Part shown: positions 31,331 through 37,068 of the stretch, piece after piece
Numbering within the stretch: the first letter of the stretch is position 1
Layout of the letters: every line of letters starts with the position of its first letter
Origin: a virus
IMG/VR virus record: IMGVR_UViG_3300009173_000038
Span: 1-37,068 of that record
DNA: 37,068 bases
Strand: one strand, 5' to 3'
The notes under the pieces: model-generated
Told to the model about the DNA's origin: nothing
Database searches by the model: none
The model's input: the letters and a program-made list of their open reading frames with translations, nothing else
Position numbers and translations under genes: made by a program

Positions 31331-33780
31331 TAACTGAAAAAGAAATCACAATCCATTAAGTCTTCTATGTTTAAATCAGATTGCTTAGGCACATCTGGTA
31401 ACTTATCAAGAAGCTTTGGATTTGAAATTTGTGTCTTCACTTCAGTTAAAAAATCCTTCAATAGATTTGCGTCATTGAATATATCAACAAACGCTGTCTT
31501 AATACAGACTAACAATACATTCATGTCGCCTGCTGTAGTACCGAATGAATCGTGGACTGTTGCAAAATTTTGTACCCCATTTTCAGCGGCAAGATTTACA
31601 GTCTTCATTAACGCGCTACTATCTAAAGCGTGTATGAAATTCGGTGCAATACCATTAGACATTCGATAGCCGTCCATCTTATCAGTCTCTTCTTTGACTC
31701 TAGGTTTGAACACTTCGCCCATCAACATGGTCTTGACTCTTTTGGTTTTCATTTCAGGATAGAATTGCTGGACATAAAAACCAGTAGGTGTTGTCCAGTG
31801 TATAGGCATATCTTCTTTCGCTACTATCTTTGCTATTTGTTGCAAAAAGGCCATGCCTACCTTAGCACTGGCTAATGATTCAGCCAACGCACTCCATATA
31901 TACCCAGACAAATAACTTGCGGCAGCCATAGGCGCCTGACTGAATGGGTGTTGTTCACCACGCTCTTGTCGTTTTTTCAAATCTTCCAAAACAAAATCAG
32001 AACATGAGTAACGTGTGCTTCCATAAACAGATGTCATGACAGCACGCTTAACTGTGCTACGTTTGATACCATAGGCCAACCATTGCTGTGCCATGGTGTC
32101 ATCCTTTTCAGCTTTCAATCTTTCAATAACTGCATTGGCTAGTTGTTGATACACATCAGCAGGCTTATCTGCCGGTACCACATTAACCAAAGCGCCACTG
32201 TCTTTATCGCGTAACAATAATGAATACAATTGTAAACCGTTACAGCTACCATCGACAGCTATAGGCAGATGACTAATAAAATCTTCGTCAGTACCACTGT
32301 CTCTGTGTGCAAGCCACGCTGTCCACTCAAAACAAAATGCTAAGAATTGAAAAGGTTTATCGGCCTCTTCCCACCACCGCGTACCCAAGGGGTCAGTAGC
32401 ACACTCTTTAATAGTGTCTGCATGTTTGTTAACCCAAGCGACACGCTCGTCCAAGTTGACTTTATCATAGCCAAACATGTTAGCACCGTGCATCGCTAAA
32501 TAAAATATACCATCATTGTCTTTTGTGATGGGTGAACCATCCACAAATTCTAACAAGGCCTTGGACATGGTGTTGCTTTGATAATTAAGAAAGGCGGGGA
32601 CACAATACACACGGCCACGAAAATCTAATTGCACTGGAAAATAAATTTTCTCATGGTGTTGTAGCTGTTGTGCCATGCCTATAATCTTAGTGTACAAAAT
32701 AACTTTAGACATGTTGGTCTTATTCAACGTGTGCGCAGTGGCAGCCACATTACGCCACAACTTTCGGGCCTCTGCGTTTGTGTCAATGTCATGTGGACGG
32801 TTAGGTATGTCAACGAGATTGGGCGTAGGTATCTCACCACGTCCGAGTCCCTCGTCCCATATTTGATATGCAACATCCAATACTTTTTTGTTAACTCGGA
32901 AAGGTGTACGTTGTAGGTTGTTAACTGCCTCGTATACCTCAGGCATATCAACCGTTCGTAAAGTCTCTTTGAATTTTTTATTCTTAACCTTAACTAAATC
33001 TAAATCTGGTAACACACTCGTGATGTACCCACCCCCCTCTACTGTTGTCCAGTCTTTAGGTGGTGTAATAGTTGGTAGATAATCTGGATGTAATAACTCA
33101 GTGTAACTTTCACGCTTAGATATCCACTCAAGATTTTCTTTGGTATAGTTTAATACCTTACGTTTCTTCTGACGCACAGTCTCCGTGCCAATACTAACTA
33201 AGCCTGTGCTTTGTATAAAGATGTCAATGAAACGTATACCAATCTGTAACTTTTCGTTGGTAGTCCATTTAATCCAGTTGCCCTCAGCGTCACGTATAGC
33301 AGACTCACGGAACTTTCTACGTTTGTAAGTGTAATTCCAACTACGCTTATCCAAGTTTGCTTTAACAGTCTGATACAAGTTGCGATTAGCCAGTGCAAAA
33401 TTACGCAAGGCCACCTCAGTTTCAATCTTCTCACCTAAAGATATAGCTGTAGCAGTCAAAGCCTTACGTTGTACCATCATGTTGATGATGTGTTTAGCTG
33501 TGATAACAGCGATAGTCTCTGGCGGTATCTCTTTGGCAAAAGTAAAAGCCATGTGCGGTTTACCTTTGATACCTGACTCATTAAAAAACTTTACGATGTG
33601 GTCAGCCATAGGTTGTATCGCACGGGATACCATGGACTTACCTGAACTTGTGACAGACGCGTCATTACGCATGACGTTTGAGTTGCGCCGTTTCTCCGCA
33701 CGTTTACGCCCACTCTCCATCATCTGTTCTTCGTGAGTATGCGCTATGCAATACTCCATATTCTCAAAATCATTCGACAT
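31330..33780 (-). CDS. Single-subunit DNA-directed RNA polymerase (T7 gp1-like)
   Basis: 816 aa (T7 is 883). The start is placed at ATG 33780 (MSNDFENMEYCIAHTHEEQM), after GAGGAGAATCT; a longer in-frame ATG at 34026 is rejected because it runs 230 bp into the upstream gene. Motifs: VQLDFRGRVYCVP, AVDGSCNGLQ (catalytic Asp510, T7 Asp537), KRSTVKRAVMTSVYGS (Lys578, Tyr586; T7 Lys631, Tyr639), FATVHDSFGT (Asp744; T7 Asp812). The C-terminus ends DCDFFFS. The specificity-loop region (KRVKTMLMGEVFKPRV) differs from T7 at the promoter-contacting positions. It transcribes the middle and late genes, and a candidate promoter for it lies immediately upstream of its own gene. Confidence 0.97.
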   Translation of the reverse strand: MSNDFENMEYCIAHTHEEQMMESGRKRAEKRRNSNVMRNDASVTSSGKSMVSRAIQPMADHIVKFFNESGIKGKPHMAFTFAKEIPPETIAVITAKHIINMMVQRKALTATAISLGEKIETEVALRNFALANRNLYQTVKANLDKRSWNYTYKRRKFRESAIRDAEGNWIKWTTNEKLQIGIRFIDIFIQSTGLVSIGTETVRQKKRKVLNYTKENLEWISKRESYTELLHPDYLPTITPPKDWTTVEGGGYITSVLPDLDLVKVKNKKFKETLRTVDMPEVYEAVNNLQRTPFRVNKKVLDVAYQIWDEGLGRGEIPTPNLVDIPNRPHDIDTNAEARKLWRNVAATAHTLNKTNMSKVILYTKIIGMAQQLQHHEKIYFPVQLDFRGRVYCVPAFLNYQSNTMSKALLEFVDGSPITKDNDGIFYLAMHGANMFGYDKVNLDERVAWVNKHADTIKECATDPLGTRWWEEADKPFQFLAFCFEWTAWLAHRDSGTDEDFISHLPIAVDGSCNGLQLYSLLLRDKDSGALVNVVPADKPADVYQQLANAVIERLKAEKDDTMAQQWLAYGIKRSTVKRAVMTSVYGSTRYSCSDFVLEDLKKRQERGEQHPFSQAPMAAASYLSGYIWSALAESLASAKVGMAFLQQIAKIVAKEDMPIHWTTPTGFYVQQFYPEMKTKRVKTMLMGEVFKPRVKEETDKMDGYRMSNGIAPNFIHALDSSALMKTVNLAAENGVQNFATVHDSFGTTAGDMNVLLVCIKTAFVDIFNDANLLKDFLTEVKTQISNPKLLDKLPDVPKQSDLNIEDLMDCDFFFS

Positions 33781-33794
33781 AGATTCTCCTCGTA

Positions 33795-33814
33795 TCTTAG
33801 ATGGGCACCTTAGT
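33795..33814 (-). promoter_or_regulatory. Putative phage RNA polymerase promoter upstream of the RNA polymerase gene
   Basis: Minus-strand ACTAAGGTGCCCATCTAAGA, the third and most distinctive context of the element: it covers the last codons of the 161-aa gene and ends 14 bases before the RNA polymerase ATG. If active, the polymerase would drive its own synthesis. The GAGGAG ribosome site follows directly. Confidence 0.7.
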
Positions 33815-34282
33815 TCTGGCCCACCACCATGGCTCTTCGACACCTTTGTCCCATGTAGCCATGTACGTCTTGTCAGCTTTGTAATACTGACGGTATGCCT
33901 TGACAGCACTTTTGTGTTTGTATTTGTCAGGCATACATTGTACAAAAGGTGTAAGCCCTGTGTCCTCAAGTTTGTCCACAGGTACTGGCAACTCTTCAAC
34001 AACTTTCCATGACTTGTGGTCTCCATTGTCGTAGCGCCAGATATACTCGTTGTTTAACCAACGGCAGTATTCATACACATATTTATAGTTAGATAAAGAG
34101 GCGCCACACCAGAGACGACACGGGTGATTCTTATGTGTCGTCTTGTATGGTGTGTCATATCCCAACATGTTGAGCGTGCTACACAAAAGCTGTGCACTCT
34201 CTAGTATCATCTTAATAACATGCTTGTCACAATGATACGTCGCACTCACGGCCGGGTCCTCATGTAATATAAACAGATTCAT
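33797..34282 (-). CDS. Widespread phage protein of unknown function (CDKHVIKM family)
   Basis: 161 aa. MNLFILHEDPAVSATYHCDK plus HVIKMILESAQLL, THKNHPCRLWCGASLSNYKY, GLTPFVQCMPDKYKH and AVKAYRQYYKADKTYMATWD form a pattern I recall from many T4- and T7-like marine phages. No function is assigned in what I know. Conserved His, Cys, Lys and Asp residues near the N-terminus could be catalytic. The ATG overlaps the preceding stop as ATGA. Here it is the last gene before the polymerase, possibly a host-DNA or host-takeover factor. Confidence 0.85.
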   Translation of the reverse strand: MNLFILHEDPAVSATYHCDKHVIKMILESAQLLCSTLNMLGYDTPYKTTHKNHPCRLWCGASLSNYKYVYEYCRWLNNEYIWRYDNGDHKSWKVVEELPVPVDKLEDTGLTPFVQCMPDKYKHKSAVKAYRQYYKADKTYMATWDKGVEEPWWWARTKVPI

Positions 34283-34500
34283 TCGCTGTTCTCCTTGTCA
34301 AGAAATGCCTCGATGAGATGATAGTGTAACACACCTGTGTCGCACTTCATTAACCGATACCCTTTGCTAATCAATTCTTGTTGTTTAGCTTGTGCATTCT
34401 TAACTGACTGTGGATTGTCTAGTTTCCAGGTAATCTTCTGTTTGTCAATAGGTACCAGTTCTGCCTTGGTGTACCCGTGATTATATCCCCTCTTCGGCAT
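34279..34500 (-). CDS. Hypothetical 73-aa early protein
   Basis: Not recognised: MPKRGYNHGYTKAELVPIDK, then NPQSVKNAQAKQQELISKGY and HYHLIEAFLDKENSE. Start ATG 34500 follows CTGAGGAGTGTGACA; an upstream in-frame ATG at 34542 would overlap the previous gene by 62 bp and has no better ribosome site. The N-terminus is basic and the rest mixed, with one likely central helix. Its stop overlaps the next gene as ATGA. Role unknown. Confidence 0.7.
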   Translation of the reverse strand: MPKRGYNHGYTKAELVPIDKQKITWKLDNPQSVKNAQAKQQELISKGYRLMKCDTGVLHYHLIEAFLDKENSE

Positions 34501-34648
34501 TGTCACACTCCTCAGGCTGGTGCTCATACGTTTCAACCTCATAGTCTTCTTGCGCCATCAAGCCAGCGTCCTTAGGTGAGTAGCCCTCGTCCAAATACAC
34601 CTCGTACCTATGCAAGACAAACTCATCTCGATAATCATTCATTGACAT
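34481..34648 (-). CDS. Hypothetical 55-aa acidic early protein
   Basis: Not recognised. MSMNDYRDEFVLHRYEVYLD, then EGYSPKDAGLMAQEDYEVET; about 17 acidic against 3 basic residues. ATG 34648 lies 7 nt after AAGGAG; ATG 34642 (MNDYRDEF) is also possible, and the longer frame from 34675 has no ribosome site. Overlaps both neighbours. Size, acidity and early position fit a host-takeover or inhibitor peptide, an inference only. Confidence 0.68.
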   Translation of the reverse strand: MSMNDYRDEFVLHRYEVYLDEGYSPKDAGLMAQEDYEVETYEHQPEECDNAEEGI

Positions 34649-35003
34649 CTTCACTCTCCTTAGGGTAGGCCTCAACGGCCTCGGCCCAGTCTGGTACTGC
34701 GTCCGTTATCTTCTTCTTCCCATACAACACGTCCTGTATTTTGTTATTCACGTGTTGTCTATCACGACCAAGCACCTCATCTACGTGTGCCTCAAAATCT
34801 TTATGGAGTTGAGACTCAAACCAAAATGTAAAAATGTCTGGGTAATGTTTGTGATACAAGCGCACAAACGCCATGTGTGTAGTAGCTATCTGCACAGCCG
34901 ACACATCACCGTCATACAACCTAGTGAATTGCTTTTGAATGAACTCATCTTTCCTGGCTCTATCGCACGCAACTTCTTCTGCTATAGTAATTTCCATTCT
35001 CAT
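34635..35003 (-). CDS. Hypothetical 122-aa early protein
   Basis: Unrecognised. Helical, with a Tyr/Phe/His-rich middle: FVRLYHKHYPDIFTFWFESQ, then LHKDFEAHVDEVLGRDRQHV and an acidic tail (YPKESEDVNE). Start MRMEITIAEEVACDRARKDE could also begin at the second Met. No membrane segment or known motif is evident. It lies in the string of small early genes before the RNA polymerase. Confidence 0.7.
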   Translation of the reverse strand: MRMEITIAEEVACDRARKDEFIQKQFTRLYDGDVSAVQIATTHMAFVRLYHKHYPDIFTFWFESQLHKDFEAHVDEVLGRDRQHVNNKIQDVLYGKKKITDAVPDWAEAVEAYPKESEDVNE

Positions 35004-35005
35004 TA

Positions 35006-35245
35006 TTACTCACCCTCCTTATTAGATACCACCATGGCTTGACGCGCACGGTTTAAGGCGTTGTTGATACGCTTACTGGTGAACGTAACCACGCCATCCT
35101 TTGAGCGTATACCTGCTCTAGGAATATTTATTGTCTGTATCGTCCCATCGCTGTGGTGGAACTCATACAGGCCGTGCTCTTTAGGCACCTTGGCCTCACG
35201 TTCTTTACGTGCTAGCCTCTTACTTAATTCCCATTGTATAATCAT
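35006..35245 (-). CDS. Hypothetical 79-aa basic early protein
   Basis: Not recognised. A basic N-terminal helix (LSKRLARKEREAKVPK) is followed by GLYEFHHSDGTIQTINIPRA, a strand-rich stretch, and a basic helix (SKRINNALNRARQAMV). The high basic content suggests nucleic-acid or host-factor binding, but no DNA-binding motif is certain. Starts at ATG 35245 overlapping the previous stop as TAATG, with AAGGAG upstream. Confidence 0.68.
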   Translation of the reverse strand: MIIQWELSKRLARKEREAKVPKEHGLYEFHHSDGTIQTINIPRAGIRSKDGVVTFTSKRINNALNRARQAMVVSNKEGE

Positions 35246-35856
35246 TAGGCAATCTCCTTGTACTGCTCTTTTAAAGCAGACTCTGTAAAGTCACTTAAAT
35301 ACTCATTTGTAATAAGTGCTATCGTTAACTTATCAAGCATGTACCAGACCTCATCATCGTAGCCGTTGCTGTCTTTGTCACGCTCATCAAGTGATTCGAT
35401 GGCGTATCTTAATGTGTGGTAATCACCACCGCCACCGAACTTGTCACGGGTGCCCACATCGTGCATGCCCAGTATGGTGCAATGCTTATCAAGGCCCTCG
35501 CAACTTCTCCCATCTTTTTCGTCCCAAACAAGTTGGTAGTATTCACGTCCGCTATACTCTGACGCGACGTACTCTCCAAAGTCATAGTATCTGACTAGAC
35601 AATCAACACTTTGTTCGGCCACTTGGTATTCTCTTAGGGCCTCATTGTCTCCATCACATGTGCATACGTTACCACTATGGTTGTTAGAATATTTTTCTAA
35701 CTGTTTATCAAGGAACGCAGTGACTTCTTTGTCCTTGAGTCTCCCTATAGTGCGTCGCACCTCATCGTATCCGATAGGCCCATACGTACCTGGGCCCTTT
35801 TTATGTACAACATCTAGCAAGCGCTTAATGCTGTATCTTCCTATACTATCTGGCAT
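35245..35856 (-). CDS. Hypothetical 203-aa early protein
   Basis: Unrecognised, the largest early gene. Landmarks: MPDSIGRYSIKRLLDVVHKK, VRRTIGRLKDKEVTAFLDKQ, a Cys pair (VCTCDGDNEALREYQ), aromatic-rich RYYDFGEYVASEYSGREYYQ, a Gly run (KFGGGGDYHTL), and an acidic C-terminal helix (YDDEVWYMLDKL). Five Cys are scattered. It overlaps the previous gene by 11 bp. No catalytic motif of a known early enzyme (kinase, dGTPase inhibitor, methylase) is apparent. Confidence 0.72.
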   Translation of the reverse strand: MPDSIGRYSIKRLLDVVHKKGPGTYGPIGYDEVRRTIGRLKDKEVTAFLDKQLEKYSNNHSGNVCTCDGDNEALREYQVAEQSVDCLVRYYDFGEYVASEYSGREYYQLVWDEKDGRSCEGLDKHCTILGMHDVGTRDKFGGGGDYHTLRYAIESLDERDKDSNGYDDEVWYMLDKLTIALITNEYLSDFTESALKEQYKEIA

Positions 35857-36070
35857 TTATCTTCCCTCCTGTATCAATGATATTTTGAATTTGGTTTGCA
35901 AGTTCTATCACACCCTCGCAGTAATCTACTGTACCACTGCCTGCGTCATAGTCATCGCTTTCTAAAATATCTTTTTCTGCGCGATGTTTCTCCTCTTTGC
36001 AACGGTTATAAACTTGTGCCACCAAAGCCTGAACATCTTCACAAGTTAATTCTTTGCTTGGTTTACTCAT
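35846..36070 (-). CDS. Hypothetical 74-aa early protein
   Basis: Not recognised. Two helices: LTCEDVQALVAQVYNRCKEE and, after SDDYDAGSGTVDYCEGV, a second IELANQIQNIIDTGG. Acidic, three Cys, no membrane segment. Its ATG follows AAGGAGAAAGTTAT. It is the first gene after the candidate promoter at 36215-36234, behind a leader of about 145 nt with several hairpins. Confidence 0.7.
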   Translation of the reverse strand: MSKPSKELTCEDVQALVAQVYNRCKEEKHRAEKDILESDDYDAGSGTVDYCEGVIELANQIQNIIDTGGKINAR

Positions 36071-36228
36071 ATAACTTTCTCCTTTTCACTACTCCCTGTA
36101 TCCCAGGGACATGTGGTGTGTAGAGGTGTGTAGGTGGAGTAGTCTATCCTTGGTGAATATGAGCAAGGACAGTCGGGGACTCCTAAGGGGGTATGTTTAA
36201 CCCACCTACCTCTATCTTAAAAGGGCAC
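36071..36228 (-). promoter_or_regulatory. Structured leader before the 74-aa early gene
   Basis: No ORF was seen in this stretch. On the minus strand several stems can form: TCCTTG/CAAGGA with an 11-nt loop, TCCCTG/CAGGGA with loop GGATA just before the ribosome site, and a longer-range AGGTGG/CCACCT pairing between the promoter end and the middle of the leader. Near-repeats CACCTACACACC and CCTCTACACACC also occur. Such a leader could stabilise or regulate early mRNA. Confidence 0.45.
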
Positions 36229-36234
36229 CTAAGT
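36215..36234 (-). promoter_or_regulatory. Putative phage RNA polymerase promoter (or terminator) in the early region
   Basis: Minus-strand ACTTAGGTGCCCTTTTAAGA, the fifth copy of the element. Here it is part of GGGCAC-TTAG-GTGCCC, a 6-bp stem with a tetraloop followed by TTTT, so it could also end transcription of the gene upstream (36251-36529). The shared 20-bp pattern with four other gene-start sites favours a promoter; a combined terminator-promoter is possible. Confidence 0.6.
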
Positions 36235-36250
36235 GCCCCTTAGGTGACCT

Positions 36251-36529
36251 CTATGCGTATCCGTTGTCAAGGGATACATCTTCTTCAATTTCTTCCACGT
36301 CTGCGTCGCCCTCGTCGTTATACTTTGTAACGTCGTGGACTGTGCATTCAGTCGCTTGGAAACCAAAGGAAGAGTCTTCGCATGGTAACTCGGCATAGAA
36401 CGCGTCTTGGGCCATTTGTGCCAAGGCTGTGTCATCGGTGACATCAAAATCGTCATCAACTTCAACCGTGGCTTCAAAATTATACTCAAGCACGTCCTGA
36501 CCTGTGATAGTTAAACGAACTTCTTTCAT
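36251..36529 (-). CDS. Extremely acidic 92-aa early protein (possible DNA mimic)
   Basis: Not recognised. Counting directly, 27 Asp/Glu against 3 Lys/Arg: EVDDDFDVTDD and NDEGDADVEEIEED are the main clusters. It begins with a strand pair (MKEVRLTITGQDVLEYNFEA) and has two Cys. Small, acidic, early proteins that look like DNA are known from T7 (Ocr, gp0.3), where they block restriction enzymes and host polymerase factors, but no sequence similarity to Ocr is visible. Start ATG 36529 follows AAAGGAGAAAGGCAACC, downstream of a possible sigma-70 promoter. Confidence 0.72.
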   Translation of the reverse strand: MKEVRLTITGQDVLEYNFEATVEVDDDFDVTDDTALAQMAQDAFYAELPCEDSSFGFQATECTVHDVTKYNDEGDADVEEIEEDVSLDNGYA

Positions 36530-36559
36530 GGTTGCCTTTCTCCTTTGTCGGCGGATTTA

Positions 36560-36595
36560 TTCTACCTTAACATGGCCTGTCAAACCATGTCAAGG
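36560..36595 (-). promoter_or_regulatory. Possible host sigma-70 promoter within an 11-bp inverted repeat
   Basis: At 36565-36595, CCTTGACATGG and CCATGTTAAGG (minus strand) are inverted repeats around TTTGACAGG. Two perfect TTGACA hexamers occur, one in the left arm and one in the loop; the loop copy has ATAAAT 17 nt downstream (36555-36560), a fair -10. This fits an early host-driven promoter with an operator-like palindrome. Read on the plus strand, the same stem is followed by ATTTTATTTATT and could act as a terminator. Confidence 0.5.
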
Positions 36596-36609
36596 ATTTT
36601 ATTTATTAA

Positions 36610-36825
36610 CTACGTTAAAATCTTAAAAGCGTCATCGTCGTCGTCGTCAATGCGCGCCTCTATTATGCCCTTAATATCATCCACATCGTACCCGATAAAT
36701 CTTTCACGGTATGAAAAATCATCATCATCATTATGGTACACCTGGACTTGAGTAAGTGCGTGTCCAACGTCAATAAACACGTTGTAATCGCAATAATCGT
36801 ATTGGTGTTGGTGTAAAATCGCCAT
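36610..36825 (-). CDS. Asp-rich 71-aa early protein
   Basis: Not recognised. MAILHQHQYDYCDYNVFIDV, then VYHNDDDDFSYRERFIGYDV and EARIDDDDDDAFKILT: 18 acidic and 5 basic residues with Asp runs of four and six. The ATG follows AAAAGGAGAAAGATACT, an excellent ribosome site. Like its neighbour it is small, early and acidic, so a DNA-mimic or host-protein inhibitor is plausible. The Asp runs are GAC/GAT repeats that may vary in length between strains. Confidence 0.68.
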   Translation of the reverse strand: MAILHQHQYDYCDYNVFIDVGHALTQVQVYHNDDDDFSYRERFIGYDVDDIKGIIEARIDDDDDDAFKILT

Positions 36826-36915
36826 AGTATCTTTCTCCTTTTAGGTTTTAACTTATCCTAAGACGCCCATATTAACAGGCGTTTCGCTGTCTGTACAGCT
36901 CATTCAGTTAGGCTT
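36826..36915 (-). other. AT-rich intergenic stretch with small stems
   Basis: No gene was seen. Minus-strand stems: GCTGT/ACAGC with a 4-nt loop, ACGCC/GGCGT with a 10-nt loop, and TTAGG/CCTAA just before the ribosome site of the Asp-rich gene. CTTAGG recalls the promoter element, but the following bases do not match it. Confidence 0.35.
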
Positions 36916-36960
36916 TTATTCTTGAAAATATTCTATTATCCATATGATTAGACTTCCCAT
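36916..36960 (-). CDS. Possible 14-aa membrane micro-peptide
   Basis: Reads MGSLIIWIIEYFQE then TAA. The ATG is 8 nt after a perfect AAGGAG. The peptide is almost entirely hydrophobic and could be a leader peptide, a small membrane toxin-like or signalling peptide, or chance. A GC-rich hairpin precedes its ribosome site. Confidence 0.3.
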   Translation of the reverse strand: MGSLIIWIIEYFQE

Positions 36961-36975
36961 TTTTCTATTCTCCTT

Positions 36976-36997
36976 GCCTGGGTATAAGCCCCCAGGC
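36976..36997 (-). other. GC-rich hairpin upstream of the 14-codon ORF
   Basis: GCCTGGG and CCCAGGC (minus strand) make a perfect 7-bp stem with an 8-nt loop. There is no T-tract; AAGGAG begins 1 nt after the stem. This fits an RNase III or RNA-processing site, or a structure that modulates the ribosome site, more than an intrinsic terminator. Confidence 0.5.
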
Positions 36998-37013
36998 GGG
37001 CCTTACTTTTATC

Positions 37014-37067
37014 TTATTCACCAAAAAGAATATTAGTTAACTCTTTTCCGTCTTTAGGTGGCTCGAT
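37014..37067 (-). CDS. C-terminal fragment of a gene cut by the right edge
   Basis: An open frame enters from the right edge and ends IEPPKDGKELTNILFGE, then TAA. Only 17 residues are visible, so neither family nor reality can be shown. It fits gene spacing (a hairpin and the next ribosome site follow) and the minus-strand orientation. Confidence 0.35.
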   Translation of the reverse strand: MEPPKDGKELTNILFGE

Positions 37068-37068
37068 A

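Noticed and set aside
33781-34026. N-terminal extension of the RNA polymerase to 34026
   Set aside because: It overlaps the 161-aa gene by 230 bp, does not look like polymerase sequence, and ATG 33780 has a strong GAGGAG site.
34565-34590. Plus-strand CTTAGGTGAGTAGCCC resembling the promoter element
   Set aside because: It is inside a coding region, on the opposite strand, and lacks the CCC at the right distance and the closing AGA.
36229-36489. 86-codon frame overlapping the acidic 92-aa gene
   Set aside because: Out of frame with the better supported gene; its start lacks a ribosome site and the stop lies in the promoter-like region.
36846-36866. CTTAGGATAAG as a sixth promoter copy
   Set aside because: Only the first six bases fit; the conserved GGTNCCC core is absent.
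1-37068. CRISPR arrays, tRNA genes, insertion sequences, integrase or attachment sites
   Set aside because: None was seen by reading both strands; the only regular repeats are the in-frame tail fibre units, and a tRNA scan could not be run.

Overview
The window is most of the genome of a lytic T7-like podovirus (Autographiviridae type), probably marine. The evidence is a single-subunit phage RNA polymerase, T7-order replication genes (SSB, endonuclease I, primase-helicase, family A DNA polymerase, 5'-3' exonuclease), a cobalamin-dependent class II ribonucleotide reductase as in marine cyano- and pelagiphages, and a T7-order virion block. Every gene is on the minus strand, so the genome reads from right (early) to left (late). 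Both edges cut genes: an endolysin on the left (1..384) and a short C-terminal fragment on the right. I see no integrase, tRNA, CRISPR array, insertion sequence or photosynthesis gene. The host cannot be named from sequence alone.

Layout in transcription order. (1) 37068-33797: small, mostly unrecognised early genes, several extremely acidic, with structured intergenic DNA. (2) 33780-31330: T7-type RNA polymerase. (3) 31285-25284: SSB, endonuclease I (with an Asp-to-Ala change at a catalytic position), primase-helicase, DNA polymerase, a possible PD-(D/E)XK protein, exonuclease and a DUF3310 protein. (4) 25283-23379: class II RNR. (5) 23350-18399: two related small virion-like proteins, portal, scaffold, major capsid protein, a terminator, and tail tubular proteins A and B. 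(6) 15908-8720: gp13-, gp14-, gp15- and gp16-type internal virion proteins. (7) 8689-5882: a tail fibre with long internal repeats. (8) 5872-1: an unusual membrane and exported-protein cassette (holin candidates, two proteins with signal peptides, tiny genes), small and large terminase, and a GH24-type endolysin.

Five near-identical 20-bp elements, all in intergenic or gene-boundary positions and all facing the direction of transcription, precede an early gene, the RNA polymerase, SSB, the capsid-module entry gene and the tail fibre. They resemble the SP6 promoter and are the best candidates for this phage's own promoters. One lies directly upstream of the polymerase gene, suggesting self-amplification.

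Genes are packed with ATGA, TAATG and GTGA overlaps. Several use TTG or GTG starts, and the gp13 homologue appears to need a non-standard ATA (or ATC) start. Two real-looking genes shorter than 60 codons (56 and 23 aa) and a 14-codon ORF are described from direct reading.
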